Part shown: piece by piece, positions 36,529 to 48,500 of the stretch
Position numbering within the stretch: position 1 is the stretch's first letter
Layout: every line of letters begins with the position of its first letter
Assembly (NCBI GenBank): GCA_950097015.1
Contig: CATNEN010000031.1
Span: 1,054,001 to 1,118,000 of the forward strand
Length of the DNA stretch: 64,000 nucleotides
Origin: Macrostomum hystrix
Lineage: Eukaryota > Platyhelminthes > Macrostomidae
Direction: 5' to 3'
Made by a program: the position numbers and the translations under genes
The notes under the pieces: model-generated
The model's database searches: none
Seen by the model: only the letters and a program-made list of their open reading frames with translations
Told to the model about the DNA's origin: nothing

Positions 36529-39500
36529 CTGAGGTAATTAAAAAAATGTGAATACTTAAAAACATTTACTATTAACTACTTAAAGTAGTTGTAGAAAAAA
36601 ATCAATGAATTTCCTTTATTATATCTGACTTTCTAATATCTTGTACAATTCGTCCAAGCAACTCACCTCTCCTAGTAGTATTGAGGGTCTCCGTCAAGCC
36701 TTGAATCTCGGCTCGCATGGCCTCCACATCGCGGGCCGATTCAGCCAGGCGAGCCTCGGCCACTGAAAGTTGCTCAGCCGCCCGAAGCTGCTCGGCCTCC
36801 TAAGAAGAAAAATAATTGCCGACTCAATAAAACAGTACCAGTTTAAATAAGCATTCGCTGTCGGTAACTCACCCGGCTAAGCCGCAGTTCCCGCAGATCA
36901 GCGTCCCGACTGTCGCGTTCAGCCTCGGCAGCTGACAGCCGGCCGGTCAGTTCGGCCAACTCGGCAGTCTTGGCCTCGACTGTTTGACGCAGCGTCAGCT
37001 CAGTTTGCTGCAGCAAGGCTTGGACTGCGCTTAACTCAGCTGCCCGCTGCGAATGCAGAGGGTTGGATGAGGGGGGTGAAAGTAGACTTGTTTGACCGAT
37101 CAGCGAACGGGAGTGTTTTCAACTTTTCTCAGCCTAACCAATCAGTGAACTGGAGGGTTTTCTCAGCCTGACTAATCAGTGAACTGGATGGTTTTTCAGC
37201 CTGACCAATCAGTGAACTGGGGGGTTTTTTTCAGCCTGACCAATCAGTGAACTGGAGGGTTTTCTCAGCCTGACTAATCAGTGAACTGGGGTTTTTCCAG
37301 CCTGGATTGGCTTATCTGTCATTCTTGGTACGAAAATGCATTACGGTTTTGTATATAAAAATAAAACAACAAGGAAACACTGTTTTCCCACCGCCTGCAG
37401 CTCCTCCAGCCGTGCGGTCGCCAGATTCCGCTGCTGCTCCGCCTCTACCCGCTCGGACTCCAGCTCTGCCGCGAGGCGGTCGCCGCTGGCCCGCGACTCG
37501 GCCAGGTCCGCTATCAGCGAGTCCCGCTCGCGTTGCAGATCAGCTGTCTGTTGGCGAGACGTCTCCAGCTGCGCCATGAGGGAGTCCCTCTGCTGGCCAG
37601 TCTCAGCTGCTTGCTGCTGAGCGGATGCCAAGGCTGCTGCCTTTGAGTCCAGCTCCTGGCTGACACATGTCAGCCTTTGATGCAACTCAGCCAGCTCCTT
37701 GTTTAGCGAGTCCCGCTCTTTACTGACAACAGACAGTTGCTGACGAGTGTCGGCTAGATCACCTGTCAGCGAGTCCCGCTCCTGACTGACCGTGGCAATC
37801 TCCTGACGTACTTCGGCTAGGTCCTTAGTCAAGGAGTCCCGCTCGCGGGCTAGTTCGCCAGCTGCCTGTCGCGACTTTGCAAGCTCGCCGTTTAGCGAGT
37901 CCCGCTCATGAGCGAGTTCCTCCGCGCTTTGTCGTGAAGATCCTAGCTGCAGGATCAGCGAGTCCTGCTCTTTGATCAGCCCGTCCGACTCCAGCTGCAA
38001 GCTTTTCAATTGGCTTGAAAGCGAGTCCCGCTCTACGCTCAGCTTATTCGCTTTTTCGCTAACAGCGGCAATATGGGCAGTCAGCGAGTCCCGCTCTTCA
38101 ACTAGCTTGTCCATAGCGGACCGGCTGGAAGCCAGGTCGGCAGTCAGCGAGTCCCGCTCTTCAACTAGTTTGTCCATAGCGGAACGGCTGGAAGCCAGGT
38201 CGGCAGTCAGCGAGTCCCGCTCTTCAACTAGCTTGTCCATAGCGGAACGGCTGGAAGCCAGGTCGGCAGTCAGCGAGTCCCGCTCTCTGCTCAGGCCAAG
38301 CCGAGTGGATTCCAGCTCAGTGTGCAGTGAGGCCAGCTCTTCGCCCAGCCTGCCAGCTTTCTGCTGAGCCTCAGCCAGCTGTTCAGCCAGCGAGTCTCGC
38401 TCTCGATGCCACCTGTCGACTTGGCCGTTAGCCTCCGCCAGCTGGTCTTTCAGGGAGTCCCGCTCTCGAGTCAGCTGGGCCGAGGCGTCGCGAGCGGCGT
38501 CTAGATCGACAGTCAGCGAGTCCCGCTGGCCGACGAGGCCTTCGGCTTCCAGCCTCAGAGCTGCCAGCTGGGCTGTCATCGATGCCAGCTCGGCCGTCAG
38601 CCTGTCGACCTGTTTGCCTGTCTCCGCCAGCCGGCCAGTCAGCGAGTCCCGTTCGCTAGCCAGCTGGGCTGAAGCCTCGCGAGTGGCCTTTAATTCCACG
38701 GTCAGCGAGTCCCGCTCTCCAACCAGACTGTCAGCCCGCTGTCTGGTGGCCTCAGCCTCCGCGTCCGAATCAGCCAGGCTCGACCTCAACTGAGACAGCT
38801 CCGCCTGAAAGATTGCGAGATGCCGAAACGGTTTAAACTAAATAGCCGCAATATGACATGGAGAAAACTGCAATCGCTAACCTCGTGCTTATCGCGAGCG
38901 GCAGTCAAAGATCGCTCCAATTTCTGAAGCCTCTTCTCCTGCTTGGCCATCGATTTTGACTGCTCCTGCGAAGAAAATGGACATGAACTTAATTGCAGCA
39001 CTGGTAGCTTCATGAACATTTCATCGCCAATGTCAGCAGCAGCAGCAGCATCTCATCAGCATCAGCATCGTCAACATGATCAGCATCAGCCTCGTCAACA
39101 TGATCATCATCAGCCTCGTTAAGATGATCATCATCAGCATCGTCAACATGATCATCGTCAGCCTCGTCAACATGATCATCATCAGCATCGTCAACATGAT
39201 CATCGTCAGCCTCGTCAACATGATCATCATCAGCATCGTCAACATGATCATCGTCAGCCTCGTCAACATGATCATCATCAGCATCGTCAACATGATCATC
39301 ATCAGCCTCGTTAAGATGATCATCGTCAGCCTCGTCAACATGATCATCGTCAGCCTCGTCAACATGATCCTCATCAGCATCATCAGCGGAGCCCGACGGC
39401 ACAAACCTGCTTCTCGCTCTCGAATCGGCTGACAGTCTGTCGCTCTGTTTCCAACTCTTCAACAAGCTGGCACCTCGCCGATTCCGCCGACTGAGCCGCC

Positions 39501-42500
39501 TCAGTAGCCTCGGCCAGCAGTCGTTCGGCGCCGTCCGCCCGATCGCGTTGACCGGAGAGCGCGGCGCGAAGCTCCGTCGCGGCAGTCTCCACCTGTGCCA
39601 GACGTCCCCGCAGCTCCTCGGCGAGGTTGTCTAACTCGCGCTCTCGACTGGCCGCCTCGGCAGAAGCGGCAGCCGACTCAGACTGAATCCGGTCCACCTT
39701 CTCTGTGAGCAGGCGCTCAAGGTTGCACTTTTCTGAGTAGGCGGCCTCGCCAGCTGACAGCTGCTGACCAATGGCGGAAATGGCCTGGTACCGACAGGGC
39801 ATGAAAGATCAGGTCGGTTAGAGCTCTCACTACAGGCCAATTAGCGGATTAGAGCTCTCACTACAGGCCAATTAGCGGATTAGAGCTCTCACTACAGGCC
39901 AATTAGCGGATTAGAGCTCTCACTATAGGCCAATTAGCGGATTAGAGCTCTCACTATAGGCCAATTAGCGGATTAGAGCTCTCACTATAGGCCAATTAGC
40001 GGATTAGAGGTCTCACTATAGGCTAATTAGCAGATTAGAGGTCTCATCCTACAAAGTTATGTCAGTTTAGATAACACAGAGTCTATGCTAGCAGCCGACC
40101 TTGAATATCGATTCTCAAAATAGAATATTTTTATATTAATCAATTCAGCTATGCTTCAACTGTTTAACTTACCTGCTGAAGTCTTTGAGTCTCCTCTTTA
40201 AAGCTGACGGCAGCCTCGGCAGCCTCCCGTCTCAGCGTCTCGACGCTGGCGTCGGCAGCTGCCCTGGCGTCGCGCTCGGCGGCCAGTTCAGATCGTCGGG
40301 CGGCCAGCTCATCGCCCAGCTGACGCTCGCGCTGCTCAGCCTCACCAGAAGCCGCATCCAACTAATCGGAGTGAGCGATTAGAAATGCACAGGTGAATAA
40401 AATTCTGATAAGAAGAATTTTTTTATTTCCCAGAACCAACCTGAGCCTGAAGTCCGTCAGCCCGCTGACGCTGTACGCCGAGTTCAGCAGTCAGCTTAGC
40501 CAGCTCCTGGTCAGCCGCACTAGCCTTCTCCCTCAGCAGCTGGCAGTTCTTCAAAGTCAGAGATATAATTTCGGATTTTTTAAGCTGTGGATACAACTTT
40601 GAGTAGTGTCTAATGATGAATCCTGGGAAGATTCCAACCTGAGGAATCGACTCAAACTGTGCGATCAATCCTGGGAAGATTCCAACCAGAGATACCTACT
40701 CAAACAGTAACCAATCCTGGGAAGATTCCAACCAGAGATACCTACTCAAACAGTAACCAATCCTGGGAGGATTCCAACCAGAGATACCTACTCAAACAGT
40801 AACCAATCCTGGGAAGATTCCAACCAGAGATACCTACTCAAACAGTAACCAATCCTGGGAGGATTCCAACCAGAGATACCTACTCAAACAGTAACCAATC
40901 CTGGGAAGATTCCAACCAGAGATACCTACTCAAACAGTAACCAATCCTGGGAGGATTCCAACCAGAGATACCTACTCAAACAGTGACCAATCCTGGGAAG
41001 ATTCCAGCCTGAGATACCTACTCAAACAGTAACCAATCCTGGGAAGATTCCAACCAGAGATACCTACTCAAACAGTGACCAATCCTGGGAAGATTCCAGC
41101 CTGAGATACCTACTCAAACAGTGACCAATCCTGGGAAGATTCCAACCAGAGATACCTACTCAAACAGTGACCAATCCTGGGAAGATTCCAACCTATAATG
41201 CCTTCTCAAACAGTGACCAATCCTGGGAAGATTCCAACCTAAAATGCCTTCTCAAACAGTGACCAATCCTGGGAAGATTCCAACCTAAAATGCCTTCTCA
41301 AACAGTGACCAATCCTGGGAAGATTCCAAAACGAATTCTTTCAGACAATTCTGAAAGACAAAATTCTTCTGACAAAAGTGACTCATACTGGGAAAAAACG
41401 ATTCGCATGCAAATGTAGCTGCACTCACCCGCATTGACTTGCCCAGCGTGTCCATCGCCTCCTCGAGGCTTGCCTGAGTTCGCGCCGTCTCCGCCTCGGC
41501 GCAATCCTTGGCCGACTCGGCCGCCCGTGCTGCTTCGGCTGCCTCGGCCAGCTTGGCCTCCAACTCGGCCGCCTCGCGGCGCAGGCAGTCGGCCTGCTCC
41601 TCCAAGTTGGCCGTCATCGCCTCCCGTTCGGATAGCAGGCGAGTCATTGCGGCTTCGCGCTCGCGGATCTGCTTGACCCTGGCTGCCTCCGCCTCTGCTT
41701 CGGTCGCCGAATTGGCAGCCAACTCGGCGGCTGCTCGAGCTTCGGCCAGCTCGCCAGCCAAAGCTTCGCGCGCGGCCCGCTCGCTGGCCAGCCTGGCGCG
41801 GGACTCCTCGCGCAGGCGCGCCAGCTCCCGCTCTTGGGCCTGCGCAGACGCCGTCAGCCGGGCAATCTCATCGTCCCGCTGACGCAGCCGAAGCGACTCC
41901 GCTAAGCGAGACTCCTCGCGCATTGCGGCCGCCTGGCGATCGAACTCCTGACGCATCTCGCCAGCCTGCTGGGCGGCGCGCTCCTCCGTGGCAGCCAGCC
42001 GACGTCGGGCGTCGTCAAGTTCAGCGCACAAAGTCCTGAGCTCCGCCTCCTTGCTGCAGTTTGACCAGGGAGTGGACAAAGGCTAATAAGGCATGATTTA
42101 TGCACTGCAGGCACTGCAGCATTAAAGCGAGGAATACCCAGCAATAAGGAATCTGTCAATGAAGAACGAAGAAATTCGAGAATAAGTTAATGATTTTAAC
42201 TTATTAAAGAATCAGCCGAAAAAGGCAACTGTACGGAATCAACAAAAACAAACCCGTCGACAACTCAGGAATCTAAGAAGTGAAGGATGGAATCTGCCGA
42301 ATAAATTATGATACCGATGGAATCTGCCGAAAAAAGAATGGAATCTTCCGAAAAAGGATGGAATCTGCTGTATGTACTTGTAGTATGGAATCTGCAGAAA
42401 ACAGGAATCTGCCGAATAAAATATGGAATCTGCCGAAAAAGGATAGAATCTGATGAATAAAAAAATGTAATCTGCTAAATTAAGGATGGAATCTGCGAAA

Positions 42501-45500
42501 CCCAAGAACACTGTGAATTAAAGGATGGATCCTGCCGACAGTGAGGATCTCACCTGGCCAAGCAATCGCTGGCCTCAGCCTCTCTGGCACCGGCAGCCTC
42601 GGCAGCTGCCAGCTCCACGGCGGCCAGCCGGTGCTGTAGTTCGGCGCGCAATTCGCCGATTCGCGACTCGGCCGCCAGCTCAGACGAGCGCTTGCTGGCA
42701 GCCGATTCCTCCTGCTGCTGTTGGCGCAGCTGCTGCAGCTCGGCTTCTTGACTGCGGAGAATGAGGTTCGATGGCTCAGCTTGGAGAGCGATGTCGTTTT
42801 AATAGGAGAATAATTAATAGCTTTAGAGTTTTCTTTAGCTCACCGCTGACGGAGTTGCTGAAGTTGACTGTCCATCTCGGCTGTCAGGGATTTGCGCAGC
42901 GCCTCCAGCCGCCTGGCTGACTCGATGCCAGCGTCTTCGAGCCGGCTCTGCAGTTCAGCACTGGTCTGCTTCAGCTCCTGAACTTGCTTCCGGTGCCTGC
43001 CAGGTCAGGGGATGGGTATTTCTGATTTTCTGATTGGTCCGTAAGGGAAATTGATACAGTGCGCTGATTGGTCAGAAAAGGAATCTATCTAGGGCGCTGA
43101 TTGGCCAGTGTAAGAAACCGATCCAGTTCGCGGATTGGCCAGTGAGGGAAACTGATCCAGAGCTGATTGGTTAGTTTAGAAAACTGATCCAGAGCGCTGA
43201 TTGGCCAGTTTAGAAAACTGATCCAGAGCGCTGATTGGCCAGTGAGGGAAACTGATCCAGTGCACTGATTGGTCAGAAAGAAATTTTTTCACTTACTATT
43301 AGACAATCAGATAAATAAGGCGCACATCAAAATTTACCTTTGACTAGCCTCCTTAAATTTCTGCTCCAGCAATTGTTTTTCCTCAGTCAAAGCTTTCAGG
43401 GCTCGCTCAGACTCCCTAGCAATGGCGCGAAATATGGATTAGGAAAGTTTTTTTATACAGCAATAGAAAGTGGATTTTTTAAATTGCTCACTCGGACTTT
43501 GACTGCAGCTCAGCGCGTAGTAATTCAATCTCTTTATCCCTTCTGCAATTTTCAAAATAGTTAATCAAATCAAAGAATAACTCTGTCTGGTCAGGGAAGA
43601 GGATGTTAGAGAGGAAAATTAGATTGTATCTAGTTGCTATGCGAATCTGTCTCACCGCTTGGCATCATTCTCGGCCTTCTGTTGAAGGGCCTGCTTCTCA
43701 GACATCAGATTCTTTAGTGCCTCGTCCGCTGACCTGCAAACAAATGCGCCATGCAAAATAATACCAAAACGCATTTTTTATTTGAATTTAAAAAGTTCGA
43801 ATCTCAGCCAGTCCATGGACTCATGTGCCGAGCAATAGCTGTGTCAGTCGTCATTTCTACGAGATTCTATATATTCCCATTACTAGGGAGGGTGAGTGGC
43901 AGAGCGGTTCAGATGTACAGTGCAGATGTACAACCTGTGCGAGGTGTGTAGACTGAATTGTCTACCAGTTTAAACCATAGATAAATAAAAACAACTCACC
44001 CAGATTTGGACTGCAGCTCGAATGTTAGAGACTCGATGAGCTCGTCTTTTCTGCAAATTAGTTAAAATAGGATTTTAAATGCACCTTAGAAAGCAAATCA
44101 CAGTAGAAACACCATCCTATTTTTCCCCGGTGAAAGACCGTTGTATTTAAAGACCCCGTGCTATTTCTACTGTTAAGGGGGGTCGGTGGCAGAGCGGTTA
44201 TCGCGTTTGCCTCTCGCACCAAGGTCCCTAAGTTCGATTCCACGGCGAGGCCACATTTATTTGGGGCGCAGCCGCGGAGAGAAGGCTTGGGGGCTTGTCG
44301 TGCAATTTACGCCCTTGAGGGCCAACCTCCAAGGCACAGTGAAGTGTGTACACTGCCTGACGATGAGAAAGTCAGGGCAGATGTACACACCTGTGTGAGT
44401 GTGTGCCTGCGTACAGTATCTGAGTGCGTGTGTGCTCAGGAGTCAGCGAGATGGGTAGAATTGCCTCCTCGCTGGCTGCGGGTCTAGTGTCACTAAATGA
44501 TGTGCCATTGCCCGCAGCCCTCCTGCAATTATTATTATTATTATTATATTCTACTGTTAAGACTCAACTCACTTTTGAATCTCTTCATCTGCAATGCGCT
44601 CAGCTTCCAGCTTATCAGATTCGATTTGCTTCACTCGCTGCTCTGCGGCGCTGAAATATTTACCGAGAGAAAAACTGGCCTACTTTCAGTAGTAGTTCAG
44701 GAAATTATAGCTAATTTAAATAGATAAATCATGCATATTACTCACTCAAGCTTCGATTGCAGGCTAAGTTTCTGTGATTCCATAGCCTGGTCCTTCCTGA
44801 AATAAATGCAATTTGACCGAAGGATCAGGTCTGGGAGCTCACAAACTGACAAACAAGCCAAAAAACATGACAGAGTGAAGCTAACCTCTGATTTTTCTCG
44901 GCCATCTTTTTCTCAAACTCTTGTCTCTCATCGTTGAGTGCTTTTAAAGTACTCGCTGCGGCACTGAAAAGTTTTTTAAATAAGGATTTCAATCGTTTAT
45001 TAAGCTTTTTAAAGCACAAAAGCATATGCAGTCTGTGCCGAATTCATACTCAGATTGTGATTGCAGTTCCGCCTTCAACGAGTCGATTAGCTGCTGAGCA
45101 CTGCAATTGGAATGTGAGAGAAAAACACTGCTTTATCTGGTTTTTACATTTGGCTGTCCCAAAAGTAGTGTTCAAAGTAGTATGTGTCAACTCCTAGATC
45201 TTGGTGTCAACTCATAGACCTTTGTGTTAACTCATGGAGCATGGAGTCAAGTCATAGACCTTTGTGTTAACTCATGGAGCATGGAGTCAAGTCATAGACC
45301 TTGGTGTCATAGACCTTGGTGTCATAGACCTTAGTGTCATAGACCTTGGTGTCATAGACCTTTGTGTTAACTCATGGAGCATGGAGTCAAGTCAAGGACC
45401 TTGGTGTCATAGACCTTGGTGTCATAGACCTTTGTGCCATAGACCTTGGTGTCATAGACCTTTGTGTTAACTCATGGAGCATGGAGTCAAGTCATGGACC

Positions 45501-48500
45501 TTGGTGTCATAGACCTTGGTGTCATAGACCTTGGTGTCATAGACCTTAGTGTCATAGACCTTGGTGTCATAGACCTTTGTGTTAACTCATGGAGCATGGA
45601 GTCAAGTCATGGACCTTGGTGTCATAGACCTTGGTGTCATAGACCTTTGTGCCATAGACCTTGGTGTCATAGACCTTTGTGTTAACTCATGGAGCATGGA
45701 GTCAAGTCATGGACCTTGGTGTCATAGACCTTGGTGTCATAGACCTTTGTGCCATAGACCTTGGTGGCATAGACCTTGGTGTCATAGACCTTTGTGTTAA
45801 CTCATGGAGCATGGAGTCAAGTCATGGACCTTGGTGTCATAGACCTTGGTGTCATAGACCTTGGTGTCAAAGACCTTGGTGTCATAGACCTTGGTGTCAT
45901 AGACCTTGGTGTCATAGACCTTGGTGTCATAGACCTTGGTGTCATAGACCTTGGCGTCATAGACCTTGGTGTCATAGACCTTGGTGTCATAGACCTTGGT
46001 GTCATAGAACTTGGTGTCATAGACCTTGGTGTCATAGAACTTGGTGTCATAGACCTTGGCGTCATAGACCTTGGTGTCATAGACCTTGGTGTCATAGCCC
46101 TTGGTGTCATAGCCCTTGGTGTCATAGACCTTGGTGTCATAGACCTTGGTGTCATAGACCTTGGTCAACTCATAGACCTTCGTGTCAAAATATGGAGCTT
46201 GGAGTGAATTTATGAATCCAGGAGTAAGCTCATGGAGCTTGGAGTGAATTTATGAATCCAGGAGTAAGCTCATGGAGCTTGGTGATAAGTCTTAGTGTGT
46301 TGTCAATTCCCACTTACCGTTGTTTTTCAGTCTCGGCTGCGGCTTCAACCGTTCTCTTGTCCGCGGTGAGCGAGTCCAGACACTTTTGACTTTCACTTGA
46401 AGAAAATAAAAGCAAGATACAACAATTTTTTAAGACAATGAATTTGGATATTTTCTGTAATCCTAGAAATGACAGAATCTCACTCCAGTCTGCGCTGCAT
46501 ATTATCCAGTCGGTCCGTTGATTCCTTTTCGCGTCTAAAAATATAAATTCGGCTAATTTGACCAAAAAAGAAATTTATGAAAGCGGAACTTTTTCATAAA
46601 GAGCCAAAATTCGCACCTGACAGATTCCTCTTTGAGGCATTCGATTGCCTGCCTCTCGGCAGCCAGTGTTTGCTGTGCTTCCTCTGCTAGCCTGCTTATT
46701 TGTTACATAAGAATTTCAGTTTTAAAAGTGCGTCGAAATAGAGAACAATTAAAAGGCACGAAGGCATGTACACCAGAACGTAAGGATGTGGTCAGACAAT
46801 GTACTTGTAATAGGGGGGTTTCACGGAGAGTACTTTGAAGGTAAATGGCGGTCGGGGTGTGGGAGAGTGTACATTGGAGGTGAATGGCGGTCGGGGTGTG
46901 GGAGAGTGTACATTGGAGGTAAATGGCGGTCGGGGTGTGGGAGAGTGTACATTGGAGGTGAATGGCGGTCGGGGTGTGGGAGAGTGTACATTGGAGGTAA
47001 ATGGCGGTCGGGGTGTGGGAGAGTGTACATTGGAGGTGAATGGCGGTCGGGGTGTGGGAGAGTGTACATTGGAGGTGAATGGCGGTCGGGGTGTGGGAGA
47101 GTGTACATTGGAGGTGAATGGCGGTCGGGGTGTGGGAGAGTGTACATTGGAGGTGAATGGCGGTCGGGGTGTGGGAGAGTGTACATTGGAGGTGAATGGC
47201 GGAAGCACTTACGCAGTTTTAGCTAGCAAATCCGCTGTAAGCTCTTCAATTTGTTGATCCTTACTGTAAGTAGTGAATGTGAGTTTTTGTTGATAATAGA
47301 GTTTGTTTCAGCTGTAACAAATTATTGCTCACACGCACTTCTGAATTTCGAATTTAATTCTCGTCTCAATGGCCTGCTTCTCCTCAATGAGGCGTTGAGT
47401 TGACCGCTCAGCTTTTCTAAAAATATTTTTGAATTTTTTGTTTTTATTCCCGATGCAAAAAGCACTTTTAAATAAAGTTAAAAGACTTACTCGGCCACAG
47501 ATTTCAGTTGGTCTGTAAGCGAGTGAATTGTTTCATCTTTTCTAAAACCATACATGACAGAAACGGTTGATTAAACATTTTATAGAGTAAAAACAGCATT
47601 AAGGTTCATATTTCAGTAGCTTACTCTACTAGTTTTTTATTCAAATCGGCTATGGCGGCAGCAGCCGCAGCTTCTGCTTCCTTGACGTCGGCATTTGACG
47701 CTGCAGTGTCGAGCTTGACGCCGGCCCTGATGAAGTCGCTGGTGAGATCCGGTGGTATCTCAATATCGGCATAGCTGGTAAGACCGTTGCTGTCAGCCGA
47801 TGGACCGTTGGCAGGTACCTGACAGTGAGACAGTGCCTGGTTTAACCTACAAACTTGCATCTGGCCTTTGTTAACAGTAGAAAGACCAACCACGGGAGGT
47901 AGTTCAAATACCCACATTCTACCTAAATATTTAACTAATCACCATGAAAATCCAGAACATAAACTGAAATTTTCCGCTCTATACGATGAAACAGTTAGTT
48001 CATCGTACAGGGCGGAAAACTTTGATCCATATCGTGGACTTTCACGAATATCGGTCATTCTGTTTGGAAGCCATCGTGAAGTAGGCATTGGGTATTTTTG
48101 AAATACTACCGTGTTTTCCTCAGGGGGGAAAATAGCATGCTATTTCTACTGTTAACCAATACACTTGCCCAGCGGCGAGCCACATCTTCAGTCATTATAG
48201 GTCCTCTTTTCAGCCAATTTAGGTCCACATCTTCAGCCAGTTTAGGTCCACATCTTCAGTCACTTTAGGTCTACATCTTCAGCCAGTTTAGGTCCACATC
48301 TTCAGTCACTTTAGGTCTAGATCTTCAGCCAATTTAGGTCCACATCCTCAGCCAATTTAGGTCCACATTTTCAGTCACTTTAGGTCCACATCCTCAGCCA
48401 ATTTAGTTCCACATCCTCAGCCAATTTAGTTCCACATCCTCAGCCAATTTAGTTCCACATCTTCAGCATACATTGACTTCTCTTTCTTTATCAAAGTTGG

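Larger units (their letters stand above)
43338..47541 (-). repeat. Seven tandem 51-nt + 78-nt exon pairs in EEA1
   Basis: Starting at 47541, exon lengths alternate 51/78/51/75/51/78/51/78/51/78/51/78/51/78. Every one of these introns is in phase 2. The 51-nt exons encode similar 17-residue peptides (e.g. [51 protein letters not shown]). The 78-nt exons share a core like [15 protein letters not shown] / [15 protein letters not shown]. This is a 43-residue coiled-coil unit amplified by exon-pair duplication. All cassettes are symmetrical, so skipping any exon keeps frame. Confidence 0.92.

Noticed and set aside
39010-39465. Asp-rich DDDHVDEAD open frame on the minus strand
   Set aside because: It is an intronic 24-bp repeat, out of frame with the adjacent EEA1 exons, whose splice phases close perfectly without it.
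44178-44250. Possible tRNA gene (box A and box B present)
   Set aside because: The boxes belong to a SINE head: the sequence continues into a shared body, an (ATT)n tail and a target-site duplication seen in this copy.
44158-44654. Several short plus frames
   Set aside because: They lie in the full-length SINE-A and its flanks within an EEA1 intron.
45264-46215. Series of plus and minus frames reading VIDLG, HRPWC and MTPRS
   Set aside because: Intronic 15-bp minisatellite of EEA1; periodicity alone keeps the frames open.
46786-47257. Four overlapping frames over a 39-bp repeat
   Set aside because: Intronic minisatellite; both strands and several frames are open, as expected for a period divisible by three.
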